Notes: generated by a model not told the origin, from the letters alone. Counted from the first letter of the stretch, positions 36,199-48,044 are shown. The stretch is 64,000 nt of DNA from Sialis fuliginosa (GCA_961205875.1 OY540819.1:6884501-6948500); one strand, 5' to 3'. Program-made: numbers and translations.

Positions 36199-36456
36199 TT
36201 AAATAAAAACCAATTCTTCTGTAATACAAAAAAGATATTTTATCTTATTAATACATATTCCAAATAATTTATTATCAAAGAGGTCTGCATCAACAAAGTG
36301 TATACCAAAATTGTTTATACTTTTTAAAAACTTCATCAAAAGCACCTGTCCCCTTTGTTGAACGTTCTTGCCTTTCAAGAGCACATCATACAATGCCTCA
36401 TACTCATGGCATAACCTACATAGAACAAAGAAATGTACTTGGTCCTGTGCCAAGAA
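36199..36456 (-). CDS. Possible terminal exon or remnant, weakly chemoreceptor-like
   Basis: An acceptor-like site (GTTTGTCCATTCAG, intron ending at 36457) precedes an open frame of about 85 codons that ends in a stop at 36199. The peptide runs from FLAQDQVHFFVLCRLCHEYE to a hydrophobic end. The stretch FGIHFVDADLFDNKLFGICI followed by a short hydrophobic tail recalls the C-terminal layout of insect gustatory receptors (hydrophobic, F-D-x-x-L, final TM), but the family's TYhhhhhQF signature is absent. It could be a decayed receptor exon, another gene's exon, or chance. It is on the same strand as the 1.8 kb exon, inside what would be its intron. Confidence 0.25.
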   Translation of the reverse strand, partial: FLAQDQVHFFVLCRLCHEYEALYDVLLKGKNVQQRGQVLLMKFLKSINNFGIHFVDADLFDNKLFGICINKIKYLFCITEELVFI

Positions 36457-36577
36457 CTGAATGGACAAACAGCGACTACTTGTATCAGAAATGCGTACTC
36501 GATTCTTTATGATTTCGAATCGGTATTACGTGTAGTGTGGTACAATAAATAACTCGTACTACAAATGAAGAATCATT

Positions 36578-37133
36578 GAGTACGTTTACACAGCGCTTTT
36601 ATTCCGGTTCAACTATAACCGATGTAATAAAACCGGGTGTAAAAGTCCGTGTAAACGGCACTTTACACCCGACATAACTAATCGGGTTTAGTTATGCTAT
36701 TCCTCTTGGTCTACGGGAATAGCATAAATAAACCGGAATAGAGCAGGAATAAAAATGCGTGTAAACTGCATGGACATATACATATACCTATTTAGCCAAC
36801 CTCAAAAAATATAAGTATCTACGGAGTAAAGGGATTTCATCGTAATGTACTTCGCATTAATATTTAAAAAAGCGTCGTCAGTTAAAATATGGTTAAAACA
36901 CCCGAGATGAAGAGATGGAAAACAAAAGAAACGTGATTCGTGGGACATAAAATAGACGAAATATTTTTTAGATTTCTTGTTGGTACACCATGGAACTTAT
37001 AGCGTATTTCAAATCGCAATTATAATTCCAGCTGACGTCACTTATTCTCGTATGTGTAAACACTACCACTTGAAACGGTTTTATTACATCGGTTATAGTT
37101 AAACCGGAATAAAAGCGCTGTGTAAACGTACTC
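36578..37133. mobile_element. MITE with ~50-bp terminal inverted repeats
   Basis: Ends GAGTACGTTTACACAGCGCT and the perfect reverse complement at 37114-37133. The inverted match continues inward through TTTTATTCCGGTT and ATAACCGATGTAATAAAACCG with one or two changes. It is flanked by ATT on both sides (36575-36577 and 37134-37136), a 3-bp target-site duplication as in PIF/Harbinger-type elements. Further internal inverted blocks (GGGTGTAAA / TTTACACCC, GGAATAGCATA / TATGCTATTCC) are present. There is no transposase; a 72-codon open frame over the right end is a by-product. Confidence 0.85.
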
Positions 37134-40100
37134 ATTGTTATGTATAATACTATGTATCTATACTTTATGCATACAGTATGATTCATTAGTTTAAAATAGA
37201 TTTATAATAGTAGTAAAATTTACATTTGATATATCTTTCCTATGTGAGCTTTTAAATATTTGCAAATTCCACAAAATAAATAAATAGAAGCTTACTTATA
37301 TTAAGTATGAAAATCGTCAAAAACACACAATCATCTTAACCAGAAAAACCCTAATGATATTTAGCCAATAGTTTGTCTGCATAAAACAATACAATTTAAT
37401 TTCTATAGACGAAAGGTAACTCTGAATAGAAGGTAATTAAAAAGTTGATTCACAAATAAAATTAGCCTCTCAAGAACCCATTTTCTTTAATAAGACCCTG
37501 ATAAGTGAAGCTAGAGAAAAACTGAGATAATCACTGGAAGAAATATTAAAAATTGAAAGACTACATATAGGTATGTACTAAAAAGAAGGCTATTCTTATT
37601 TAAAATAAGAACAGATTCTGACAAATGTAGAAGAGATGTGTTGACAAATACGTCATAGACTACGACTATTTACTGTCGCAATGTAAACTTTACGACAGAT
37701 ATGGATATTATTATAGAAGAATTAAAGAAAACAGGCGAATGTCAATTGAGGTCGAAAGGTATAATTTTAAATAGGTTTAATTCTGATATGTGAACTCGGA
37801 ACCGAACCTTTGTCTCCTGTGTCTCGTAAACGTTGCCTACCCTTATCACCCTAGCTTATTCCCCTCCCTCCGATAACCTATGTCAGGTGGAAGTCGTATT
37901 TATCTGGTTTAAAACTGGTTGTATATATATTCTAGCAAAGGTACAAATTATATTTAAAAAATAACCACGATTCATTCGTTTTCTATCATTAATGTGGAAA
38001 CGGTTAGTAAACGGGCTATTTACTAACCATGATTATTTTTTACTCATTTTATGCATTCTACCATAACTATTGAATCCAGGTGGGGTGGGGAGTAAGTGAA
38101 CATATTTTTTGAAAGTGAATAAATTATCAAAATCTACATACTAGTAGAATATATAAATCCAAATAAACTTTTATTTAAATTTTCACAACTAACATAACTT
38201 AGTAAACAATATAAATAAATATATATACTTATATAATGTAATAAGTAAATATATTCATTATAAGTAGTGTCTAAATATTTCATGTAATATGATCCTGCAG
38301 TAGTTTACAGAGTAAATATCAGGATTTACAACAAATGCCGAAGATTGCTAAGAATTTAAATATTTACATACATAGGAGTACTTTAACTCTTGAACAAAGT
38401 TTACTGTTTGTATAATATTAATATTTATTTAATTTTTGCTTTCATCTCTTTAGCAACATTTCATTTAACCATTTATTAAAAGTTCTTTCTAATTTCATCA
38501 CGAGGGATATTAAAAGGACTAATTAACACAGAAAGAAACTGATGTTGTATATTTTAAACATTGAAATAAAATGAAGCAAACTTTTATTTAAAATATACGA
38601 TTAATTTCAGTTTTACAAAATCAACAGAATTTTAAATGGTAAATATATAATTCAGAGAACAAAACGAATAAATTCGCGTAAAAGTGGTTTTATGTAATTG
38701 AAATTATTCCTTGAATTATGTTCTACTAACAAGGCTCACTTGAAAGTATAATTTTTTCTGAATTATATTTTGTTCAAATAAAAAATACTTGAAACAAATT
38801 CAAAAATTCATTTTTCTAAAAAAATGTCAATTTTATTTTTTATATTTCACCCACATCAAAATGCACTATAAAAACTATCGAAAAAGTTCAATAAATTCAT
38901 TGTTTATCCCATCGAATGTAACGCGTCAACATATACCCAGAGATCGATTTATATTGGTATCGACAGGCTGTTTTTACAACCTCGATGTGGCCAAATCCGC
39001 CTACGGTATTGCCAAACACCTTATCCGATATAAAACCGGTAGTAACCTGTTATGTACGCGATATTTTCTTAATTCCACAGCCTTCAACATAAACGTAAAA
39101 AAAATGTCACTGAGGTGAGAGAAAAAAACTACAGAAAAGGTTTTATGGAAATTGTTTTATACATAAATTTTCTTATCAGAGCGTCTTAGTTTTCAATCAG
39201 ATATTGTATTATTTGTTTACATTGAAACTTTTATATTGGAAAGTAAGTATTTAAGATTATAGAAATTATGTTAAAACATTTATCAGGGATTCAAACTGTG
39301 AGAAAAAGTTTTTCAGTCTTGTTTACGAAATAGAGATCAAACTTGACTGGCTTAAACTTTGGTGGATGAGTATTTTGACTGAAAAATACAATGAAGACTA
39401 TTTGTCATAATAATTAAATAAAGTTTAATATTTTCTTAAATGAAGCAAAGAATAGTTAATGGTCACGTGTCCAAGACGAGACAAATAAAAGACCGGTTTT
39501 AATTTTTACGAGACAAAACTACATAATCTAGTCTCGTCTCATCTAACTACAAAAATGTCTGGCTAATACTAAATAAAAAAATTGCTAGCAAATTACATTT
39601 TTCAATTGTTATTTTCTCTCTTGAAGGGAGGGGGATCCTTATATTGGTTTGTATATTTTTTTATTTATCTAAGATTCCATTAACTATTAAACATACATTT
39701 TCAAATCATACAAAACAATATACAACATTTTTTTAGTATCTAAAATAATTTTACGTCGATGAAAAATTGTCTTAAAAATGTTTTATTTATATTATAACAT
39801 GTGTTCTGTTTTCAACCAAACAATAAAAACACAAACAAATAAATAATACAGCAAAGTAAGTAAAACATACAAAAATATTTTTTTTAATAACAATTTCAAC
39901 TAAAGGTCGTGCGTGGGCATATGTGGATCTTGTGGTTTTTTTTAAGCTGCGTAATATCATATTTATGATATTAATAGGGGTTCATACGAACGCAAGGAAT
40001 AATATAACTGTCCCTAGTGGGCGGTCGTTTGTATAGTGCTTAATCCTAAAGTATATGGGTACTGGTGCAGGGGATTTTCAACAGAACATTGAATTTGAAA

Positions 40101-41664
40101 TTCTGTTGTCGAGGTAACACATTCAGGCTAAAGAATTTTAATTGAAAGATACAAAAGGGTTACGTTAATGTGAAATATGACCTGATGGTAAAATGAAATT
40201 TTAGTTACACATATAATTTCTGTCTTTCTTATCTTAATTTTAGTTATTATAATGCGAAATATAAAAAAGTAGAAACATACATTTTTTTATATTTTTATAA
40301 TAATGTCGATTAAATAGCTAAAAATATTCAGAAAGCAGTGAATATTTGCGCGATCGGCAACTCTAAGCTCATTGCTACACTGTGGTACCTCTTTTTACTG
40401 TAACATCCGCTGTGTTTTTTTAGTCACTATAATTCAAAAAATTTGTACGAAGGAATAGAAATTTCACTAAAATTAATACGTTTTTAATGTTATTGCTTAG
40501 ACACTTAACCGAATAGCATGATAATATCTAACTTTGACTAATTCTAGGGTCTAAAGGTCCTATAAGAATCGTTTCGGTAGGTTTCGAGTTAACTCTGAAC
40601 AAACCAATATTTAAATGAGGGGTTTAATATTGCCAACATGATAGAAGTACACTTTATTTTCTGTCAAATTCGTACTATAGTACTTGATTATCAAATGTAT
40701 CAATTTTTCCTCCCGTTTATTTAAGTTAATATAAGTCTGGATTCCGTACGACTCATCAAGACATTTCAAGAAATATCTACGTAAAAAATTATAATTATAT
40801 TACCTACATTATTTACCGAAAACATAATAAAACCACTTTTATGTAGTAATAATGAGCGTACCACAGATTCGCAAGTATCTTAGCGCACCTACGCCATATT
40901 TCACTACATTAAGGCATCCTGTCCGCATTTATCGCCGCTAATAGCCTTAGGGAAACATTTTTATCCTTCTTCTGTGTCCTCGTTATAAGCCAGATTGCCG
41001 AAATAATTTATACCATTATATCTCGCGGCAAACATCAAGATTATTACGTATATGTCGTATCTACAAGTATTTTATCAATTCGTTATTTTCAGGCTTTTTG
41101 TATGTTCTGCAGATTTTTTAATCAAAAATGAAAGGAGAGTTCTTATGATTGATGATAGTAATTTCTATATTTTATAGTTTAAAGGGTTATTCATCATAAG
41201 GTGTTAGACAGATAACTATAAATAATTGTCTTTATATTTTTTTAGTAAAATAATGATTTATAAAGATATTTTTTTATCAAGTTTATTTTATATTTCTTTT
41301 TTTGTTTAATTTCGCATACGTTTGTTTTTCATTTAGATTAACCAAGATAACGCAATACATTTATTTGGATAGTGGTTTTAATTTTTTTCGCTTTCAGAAT
41401 GGTAGAACTGCGTATATATACTTACTTATAATTCTTTATCGTTATTTTTGACTAGATTTGTGACTTGGAAAAAAAAACTAATGCAATGTATTCATAGATA
41501 ACACGAAAAATACAATATTTGATCTAAAAGAATTTATATTACAAATTACTATGTTAAAAAATATTTTATATTTATTTCAGTATAAATAGATAGAAATAAA
41601 TTTTATAAATTTCATCGGGCGAGAAGAAAATAATTCATGATTAAAAATCAAAACGTGTAATTAC
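37134..41664. other. AT-rich non-coding DNA with two balanced-composition islands
   Basis: Contains a tRNA-like segment (separate entry) and islands of higher GC at about 38930-39115 and 40855-41045. Open on both strands at 38930-39115, but no family is recognised. A short hairpin (CAACAGAA ... TTCTGTTG) is at about 40079-40108. The rest is featureless. Confidence 0.45.
37780..37870 (-). repeat. tRNA-derived SINE-like segment
   Basis: On the minus strand a B-box-like GGTTCGGTTCC is preceded, at tRNA-like spacing, by CAACGTTTACGAGACACAGG and an A-box-like TGATAAGGGTAGG. No acceptor stem closes, so this is not a functional tRNA; it resembles the tRNA-related head of a SINE. No clear tail or target-site duplication was defined. 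Confidence 0.4.
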
Positions 41665-41786
41665 TTTTAAAATCTCGGTAGTTATCTACTACTGTATTAT
41701 TAGAATCCCTATTCAGAGAAATATCTAGAGATCGCTGCACCTCAGGCGAAAATCGAACCCTCCCTCCCTCTGATGTTAGCGAAGGC
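41665..41786 (-). CDS. Probable small coding exon, possibly upstream exon of the 32.6-34.5 kb gene
   Basis: The minus-strand open frame has unusually protein-like content: RPSLTSEGG, RVRFSPEVQRSLDISLNRDS, then NNTVVDNYRDFK. It ends at a donor (TTAAAA|GTAATT) at 41664/41665, phase 1, with A as the last base. Acceptor candidates are AAAAAAAG (exon from 41786) or ACATCAG (exon from 41769). If joined to the alternative acceptor of the big exon (34469), the frames agree and the junction codon is ATG. An unseen intermediate exon is equally possible. Family not recognised. Confidence 0.45.
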
Positions 41787-43064
41787 CTTTTTTTCGTCGT
41801 AATATCGGGTAAGAAAGTAAAAATTGTGAATTTATATTTATTTGTTGAATTTATTATTTCCAAACAAAATGTAAAAATACTTAAATCATAGTAAAATATT
41901 GAATTTAAAATTGAACTCGAAACAATGTTTATCTAAATCGAAAGCAGTCGTTATGAAACATTCCTATTTCCATTAAAGTCTCCATAAAAATTCACAAAAA
42001 CATTCTCTGCTTGCATGTTTACCCCAGATATATTTCCATTACGTAAATGTATTTTTAAATTTATATGATCTCTGTATATCATCGATGACTTTTACTTTGA
42101 CATTTTCTAAATTGGTAGCAAAAGACGAAATTCTTAATAAAACTTTTCATGAGAATAAAGATTTAAATACAGGGTGAGTCATATCAGGTGGAACAAACTT
42201 GAACAGTTGATCGAGAAAAATATTTCAAGAAAAAAGTTCATATAAACATGTATCCGGAAATTCTTCGTAAGGACCCATTGTGATACAGTTATGAAATTTT
42301 ATAATTAATTAAGTATTAAACACGTATTAATACTAAACAGATTATAAAATGTGTTTGTCTTGACCTGAAAATTAAATGTAATTTTGAAATCGAAAAACAC
42401 TTTTTTCGCTTTAACAAACGATCGCTAAGCTTCTCGTTTCTTCGATAATTAAACAACTCATAACAAAGATACAACGCATTTTATTCATTGTTGAATAAAA
42501 ATCACAGTTGCCATGAAAAACTAAATTTAACTCGAGTCCAATATTAAATTCAAATCAAATAAGCATTGGAAAAAGAATGGTTGATGTTGTTTTTTATATT
42601 TATAAAAATTCGTTGCTTATTTTGTTAATGTATAATAGCAATGCCGACTTTAGGGAGGGAGACTGGGCGATCGCCCGGGGGCCAGTTCAGAAGGGGCGAC
42701 GAACGGCCATATGGAGAAAAACTTAGCTTAAATTCTAGTAGATTTTTTTTCTTCTTTAAAAACGATCACAAAGCTTCTCATATCTTCGATATAACGAGGA
42801 AGCATAATTAATAATTAGATCACATTGGCTAATATCTGTTTGCTCTGTCTTCTTTTATATTGATCAGTAATAAATAGATATTGTTGCTGATAAAAAAAAA
42901 CCTACTCAATTTTTTTTACCTTCCGTCCTCATTCAAAATTTCTTAGTGGCGCTCATGATTTAAGTATATTTTTGTTAGTATAAGAATGTTGTTTATAAAT
43001 TTCGTTGAGAGTATTGGTTTTGAAAGATAATCAATAAACAATTTCGAAAAAAAAATCACGTGTA
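41787..43064. other. Non-coding DNA with repeat fragments
   Basis: At about 42171 a GGGTGAGTCATATCAGGTGG motif resembles termini of insect DNA transposons. At 42415-42452 and 42760-42804 there are minus-strand fragments of repeat family B. Around 42655-42710 is a GC-rich GGGCGATCGCCCGGG stretch, probably a degraded repeat. No gene is seen. Confidence 0.5.
42760..42804 (-). repeat. Fragment of repeat family B (start end)
   Basis: The reverse complement reads TGCTTCCTCGTTATATCGAA then GAAGCTTTGTGATCGTT, matching the first 45 bp of the copies at 46276, 48252 and 55030. Confidence 0.75.
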
Positions 43065-43065
43065 C

Positions 43066-43180
43066 TATACTCTATTTCATTTAAGAATGCAGTGGTTGCC
43101 GGGGTTTTGACGTTACGAATCATGCATTTTACCGTCAAAAACCAAGACAATTACTGCATTCTTAAATGAAATAGAGTATA
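43066..43180. mobile_element. Miniature inverted-repeat element, ~115 bp
   Basis: Perfect inverted arms of about 29 bp (CTATACTCTATTTCATTTAA ... reverse complement ending at 43181) flank about 58 bp of spacer. A TA dinucleotide lies at each boundary (TA|TACTC ... GAGTA|TA), compatible with a Tc1/mariner-type TA duplication, although the palindromic TATA makes the boundary ambiguous. Confidence 0.75.
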
Positions 43181-43181
43181 G

Positions 43182-46100
43182 ATGAGATAGCTTTAATTTT
43201 TAAAAGATGAGACTGTAAGTTCTACAATTTGAAACCAAGACGATCTAACTCATGTTTCGTTTGTCACGTAATATTTGGTAAAGCAAAATATTCGTGTTGC
43301 AAATATAATTAGGTACTTTGAACTTAAGATATGTGTACTGTATACCAATACGTGTTATTCTTTATGTACCTAAAAGTTTTGCAACATGTTTCCAATAGGT
43401 ATGGAAATTGTAAAGTACGACTAACTTTGTTAATAATGTCGGGTCGTTTGTACGAAATGTTGATCCAATTAATCTTTTGTAAAGCTCCGCAAACTTTTCT
43501 AATTGCATCTTAAACAAGATTACAACAATGCACTTACTTTATATTCTGCTTGTACATATTTAAGGTCCATTTTGCTGTCTGTGAATTTTGTAATATCCGT
43601 TGTAAGGAGAATAAAAAAAGTGTGAATGCAAAATGAAGTATAAATTCATAATAGTTTGTCTTTATGGGATTATTTTTAGAAATAAAAGAATAAATATATG
43701 AACGTATGTCTTGTACATAATGTACTTTATACTGTGCTTTTACGACTACATGATGGGATTATCTGATTTTCTGAAGAACAAGATGAAAGTCTTATCATTC
43801 ATTATTTTAAACATCAATAAACAACTAATTGTAAGTGAGTATACAAAAGATTTTTGTTGTATTTATTTTAATTAACGCACTCAAGAAAAATAATATTTTT
43901 CAACCGCTCAAACCCCCTTTTATCTTTTATTTTATTGACGGAGAACAGAAATTACAAATTCATAGATGGAAAAGAACCACAAAGAGAAAAAGTTTCTATT
44001 ATACTGGGTTTTAGTAAAACTTTTTACAACCACGACAGCTACATCAGTTTCTTTAGTGTTCATTTTATTAAAAGTTATTTAGTCATCGTAATGGAAATTC
44101 TCACAACAATGTACACAAGGTATCTCTATATTTATGTGTTCTTACAAGCGTATTTTAATTAGATATTTAATGGTTTCTAACCAAAGAAAATTATAGAAGT
44201 ATAAGCATACTTTGTTGCTCTTCTTCTTTCATAACTAATGTTTTATTGCAGTACTATATCCATACAATTTTATAAGAGAAGGAAGCTAAAACGAAAGATC
44301 GGAAGAGGATGTATGTTTTTTTTTATTTTATTTTTTTGTATCGTCACACCATCTTGAACATGTTTTATATATTTCGAAGACCTATTTTAAAAATAAATTC
44401 TGCTTTTGTGAACATAGCTTGTGTAAAACATAAAGAACCAAAAATTACTATTTATGTCTATAATTTTCATCAATTATTCAGTAACTTTTAGACAAAGTCT
44501 TTCGCGGTTTGTTTTAACTGTTTCAGAAAATAATAGAAAAAAAACTTTTTTAACAGATTGGAATTTTCCCGAGGCTTCGTTCACTAAAAACTGGCATCTC
44601 TAAAAACGCAGGTATCAAAACTCCCTGGTTTTATTACATTATTTTTGTATCATTGTAATTGAAAATTTTTCTGAATACGTGGCTGACCTAATTATTGACT
44701 TTTTATTTTTTATTGCAATAATATATGTTTATTAGATAGAATCAATTGTTTTTTTAATCACGATTGCCGTAAATCAATTATCATTAGTCTCAACCCAATT
44801 ACAGGTATAAGTCCCATCAAAATCGGTTCAATAGTTTTACGAATCAAGTCAGAATAGACAGACAAAATGTTTATTAACAATCAAAATGAATTATTTTGTC
44901 TATAAAACGACGTTTATACTACAAAAATACAAATAGACCCTACCGATTTATATATTAACTAGCGCACTGGACCTGGTGGTATCTGGGGATATAAATTTAA
45001 TCTGTAATAAACCTATTAAACATTGTTTTCACTTGTCGCTAAGTATTTACGTAGAGCACGCAAAGATATCTCTCCGACTATTTCTTAGTGAAAATTAGAA
45101 TAAAATCCGTTCAGTATTTACACAGACAGACAAACGCGGGTGTTTTAAATTATTTTTTGAGTTCTATAAATTTTGATGGAAGAGACAATGAACGAAATTT
45201 TGTTATTATTTATTTTTATAGAATTAAAAAAAAATATAACATAAAATTTCAAAGTAACCTTACAAATGGTATGAATATATAAAGCTCTTGTAGACTTGAA
45301 ACCAACACTTTAAAATATCTTAAATAAAAATCTCAGGAATTATGAACTGTCAAAACAACCCAAAAGCCTTAAAGCATTAAAACAAATGTAGGAATTAGAT
45401 ATTAATCTAATATAAACACAGGATTACGTACGTTTACTTTTAACAATCCGACACTTTGAATAATACATTGCAAAGTAGAGAGTGAGAGATAATTTGGTAT
45501 AACAATGTTGATGTATTGCTTTGACAGTTATAAACTGACGCGTGCTAAAGTCAGTAATAATAATTGTATTCAAAACCGCTACTGACAACAGCCATTTGTA
45601 TGAACCTGAACCAATTGTTTTTTTTAAAAACAATATGGTACATTTTTGGTGGTAAAACAAATTAGTATAGTTTGTCAAAGTGGTTCAATTTATTAAATTG
45701 TAATAGAGGATTCAAAGAGTGACGTAAATTAATTAATGGAAATAAACTAAAAGATAATATTTTTATCTTTATAAGAAAACATATGTAGAATCTAAATCAG
45801 CGGTCACCAAACTGATAGCTTAACACTGAACTAATGAATCAATTATTTCACTGTTAAAGTTTAGGCTATAAGAAAAACAAGCCCATTAAGAAGTATGTGT
45901 AATTTATTATTGAATAGAATGAAAATTATTTGACTTCTAAATAAATTATGAATACGCCTGTAAAGAATTAAATGTCAATTAGATGCCAAAATGAAATAAA
46001 TAGCCAGTTACAGTTTCTCTATGATAAATACTTATTGTTAGTTCGTTTCCCATTACGTGAACTATTTTTTGTAAAAGATTGATATATTTATTATAAAGTA

Positions 46101-46275
46101 CTACAGTGCATACAATAAATTATTCAGTCTTTCTTTAGACGTTTAAATCTGATTGAAACTGTGCAGTAAAAATAAACTTTTTAAAAGCTTTACCTGTTAC
46201 AGATGAGATGTATCTTGAAAAAAGTAAAGTATATGACGCTTGGATCATTTTTCTATTCATAAATTTTAATTAACC
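43182..46275. other. AT-rich non-coding DNA with transposon remnants
   Basis: A hAT-like terminus CAGCGGTCACCAAACTG is at about 45801-45817 with no partner end found. Around 44940-45130 are phrases such as AACTAGCGCACTGGACCTGG and ACACAGACAGACAAACGCGG typical of degraded arthropod repeats. Short open frames have no recognisable domain. Confidence 0.45.
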
Positions 46276-46808
46276 TGCTTCCTCGCAATATCGAAGATAC
46301 GAGAAACTTTGTGATCGTTTTAGATTGAGACAAAAAAAATGTTCTCCGATTTCATAATTTTAAATTGATCTTTCCGTTTCACGTCAAGACAAACACTTTT
46401 AGTTCCGTGTCTGTCTGTCTGTCCGTCCGTACGTCTGTCTTCTGAATCCTTGTCACACGCATAACTAATGAACCACTGAACTGATATTATTGAAACTTGG
46501 TCGGATGGTTCGGTCTGGCTTGAGAACGGTCCCATTTCAAATCCATCAAAATCGTGTGTAAGGGAGAGAGGTGACGTCCCAAAATATTTATTTTTTCAAG
46601 ATATCTCAAGAACGACACATGTTACGTGAAAATTTTATAGAATATTTTTTGTAGAGAATTAAATTTCCTATAATATGGGTCTACAACGTTTGTTATAAAA
46701 TATTCCCGTTTTATCTCAATTTATTTTTAAAAATCGTGTTTTTTTTTAAATTGACGTTTTAAATATCATTTTGACGTTTACATAATGTAAATTTAGCACG
46801 AGGAAGCA
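46276..46808 (+). mobile_element. Repeat family B, copy 1 (MITE-like, 533 bp)
   Basis: Terminal TGCTTCCTCG and CGAGGAAGCA form 10-bp inverted ends. Family landmarks are GAAACTTTGTGATCG, a (TGTC)n-rich stretch near 46410, and CTTGAGAACGGTCCCATTTC. Same orientation as 48252-49282 and 55030-55763. No coding capacity; a 71-codon minus frame across it also occurs in the other copies and reflects the repeat. Confidence 0.85.
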
Positions 46809-47303
46809 CTATGCATTTACTTGGCAGGTGTTTTTTTTTCTTTTGTAATACATTTTTGCAAAAATTACATTTTATTTAAATCAATCATAGTCAACGTACA
46901 TAAATATAATTATATTCAGATAAAAACTTGTGAGTTAAATATTAACATATGCATTTACACTAAAATACCACATTGATATTTACAAATTTTTACAGCAAAT
47001 ATGCGTGCACATGTTTGGTCATGCCCGCGTAAAGATTTCCACCCGGTATCAGTTGTGCTATTGAATCAGAGCACGTTTTCCCGGGCCACCGTGTCCGCTA
47101 CAATTGATGCGCAAACAGCATCAATTATTCACACATACATACGTACACGCGGTGTACGTCACATGAATAAACAATTAAACTAATGTTCATAATAGATCGT
47201 ATCTTCTATGAATAACTGTACATGAAGATCTATGATAAATATAGTTTCATTTAATTTCGTGGATCTAAAAAAATTTTTTTCGCAATAGTTATTTGTGTAT
47301 CTA
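46809..47303. other. Non-coding DNA with a balanced-composition island
   Basis: About 46995-47165 is GC-richer and complex (GGTCATGCCCGCGTAAAGAT, CCCGGGCCACCGTGTCCGCT), with the palindromic ACACGCGGTGT near 47146. Possible regulatory element or transposon remnant. No gene is recognised. Confidence 0.45.
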
Positions 47304-47473
47304 GGGTGTAAAATGATAGTTTTTCGCACGAGTGTGAACGTTTGTTAGTCGAGGCGCTAGCCGAGACTAACAATCACACGAGTGCGAAAAACGCATCGTG
47401 TGATTGTTAGTCTCGGCTAGCGCCTCGACTAACAAACGTTCACACTCGTGCGAAAAACTATCATTTTACACCC
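47304..47473. repeat. Perfect hairpin: 77-bp arms, 16-bp loop
   Basis: 47304-47380 and 47397-47473 are exact reverse complements (position sum 94777) around the loop AGTGCGAAAAACGCAT. The arms contain TTTTTCGCACGAGTGTGAAC and GTCGAGGCGCTAGCCGAGAC. This is much GC-richer than the surroundings. Perfection implies recent origin or strong maintenance. Confidence 0.95.
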
Positions 47474-47689
47474 GAGGTGCACACAATATTTTTTCTACAA
47501 CCTTATTTATTATATAATATTAACAATAATATAATATAATAATTAATTTATATACTTTGTATTTTGCTATATGAATATTAAAATTCAACTCTAGTAAGCT
47601 TTGGACAAAATTTTTGACAGTTCTATTTTCATTCAAATGTGTTTTATGTTATTCTATAATATAAGATGGATAAGTGGTGATACTAAGAA

Positions 47690-47827
47690 AGAACATAAAT
47701 GTGCACCACCAGAGATATCAGAAGCTGCAAGTTCTGTAATTTTAAATTTACTATCTGCAAAATCTAAATTGATATATGAAAATTACACATAATGCCATGA
47801 ATTGTACAAAGAAAAAAACCTTAAGGT
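47690..47827 (+). pseudogene. Decayed exon fragment, tyrosine-recombinase-like N-terminal region
   Basis: The frame reads HKCAPPEISEAASSVILNLL then SAKSKLIYENYT, a stop, then CHELYKEKNLK up to AAG|GTATTG, a donor-like site. The pattern EAA..LNLL..KS...YE..Y..F...K.K resembles the N-terminal helical region of insect tyrosine-recombinase (Crypton-type or domesticated) proteins. The in-frame TAA within it shows decay. The resemblance is from memory of the family pattern only, and no catalytic core is present. Confidence 0.35.
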
Positions 47828-47993
47828 ATTGTTTATAATTGATTTCATTTTATTAATATTTTTTTTCATTATAATAATTAATATAGTGCTTAAATTTTAG
47901 TAATTTGTTTAATTAATACTGTAATACAAAAGTATTTATAAAATTAATTAATCGTAAAAAAATGTAAAAATGTATGTGTTACTATGGGAACAT

Positions 47994-48044
47994 TTTTGCG
48001 CACGCCGTGCGTGAAAAAACTTTTTACGCACGGCGAGCGCAAAA
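47994..48044. repeat. GC-rich hairpin
   Basis: The TTTTGCGC and CGCCGTGCGT arms pair with ACGCACGGCG and GCGCAAAA across a short A/T-rich loop, with two single-base interruptions. It sits near the right inverted end of the 47487-48110 element. Confidence 0.85.

Noticed and set aside
37780..37870. Functional tRNA gene
   Set aside because: B box present but the acceptor and T stems do not pair, so it is treated as a SINE-like remnant.
46320..46535. 71-codon ORF, with a similar one at 55138-55335
   Set aside because: Both lie inside copies of repeat family B and reflect the shared repeat sequence, not a gene.
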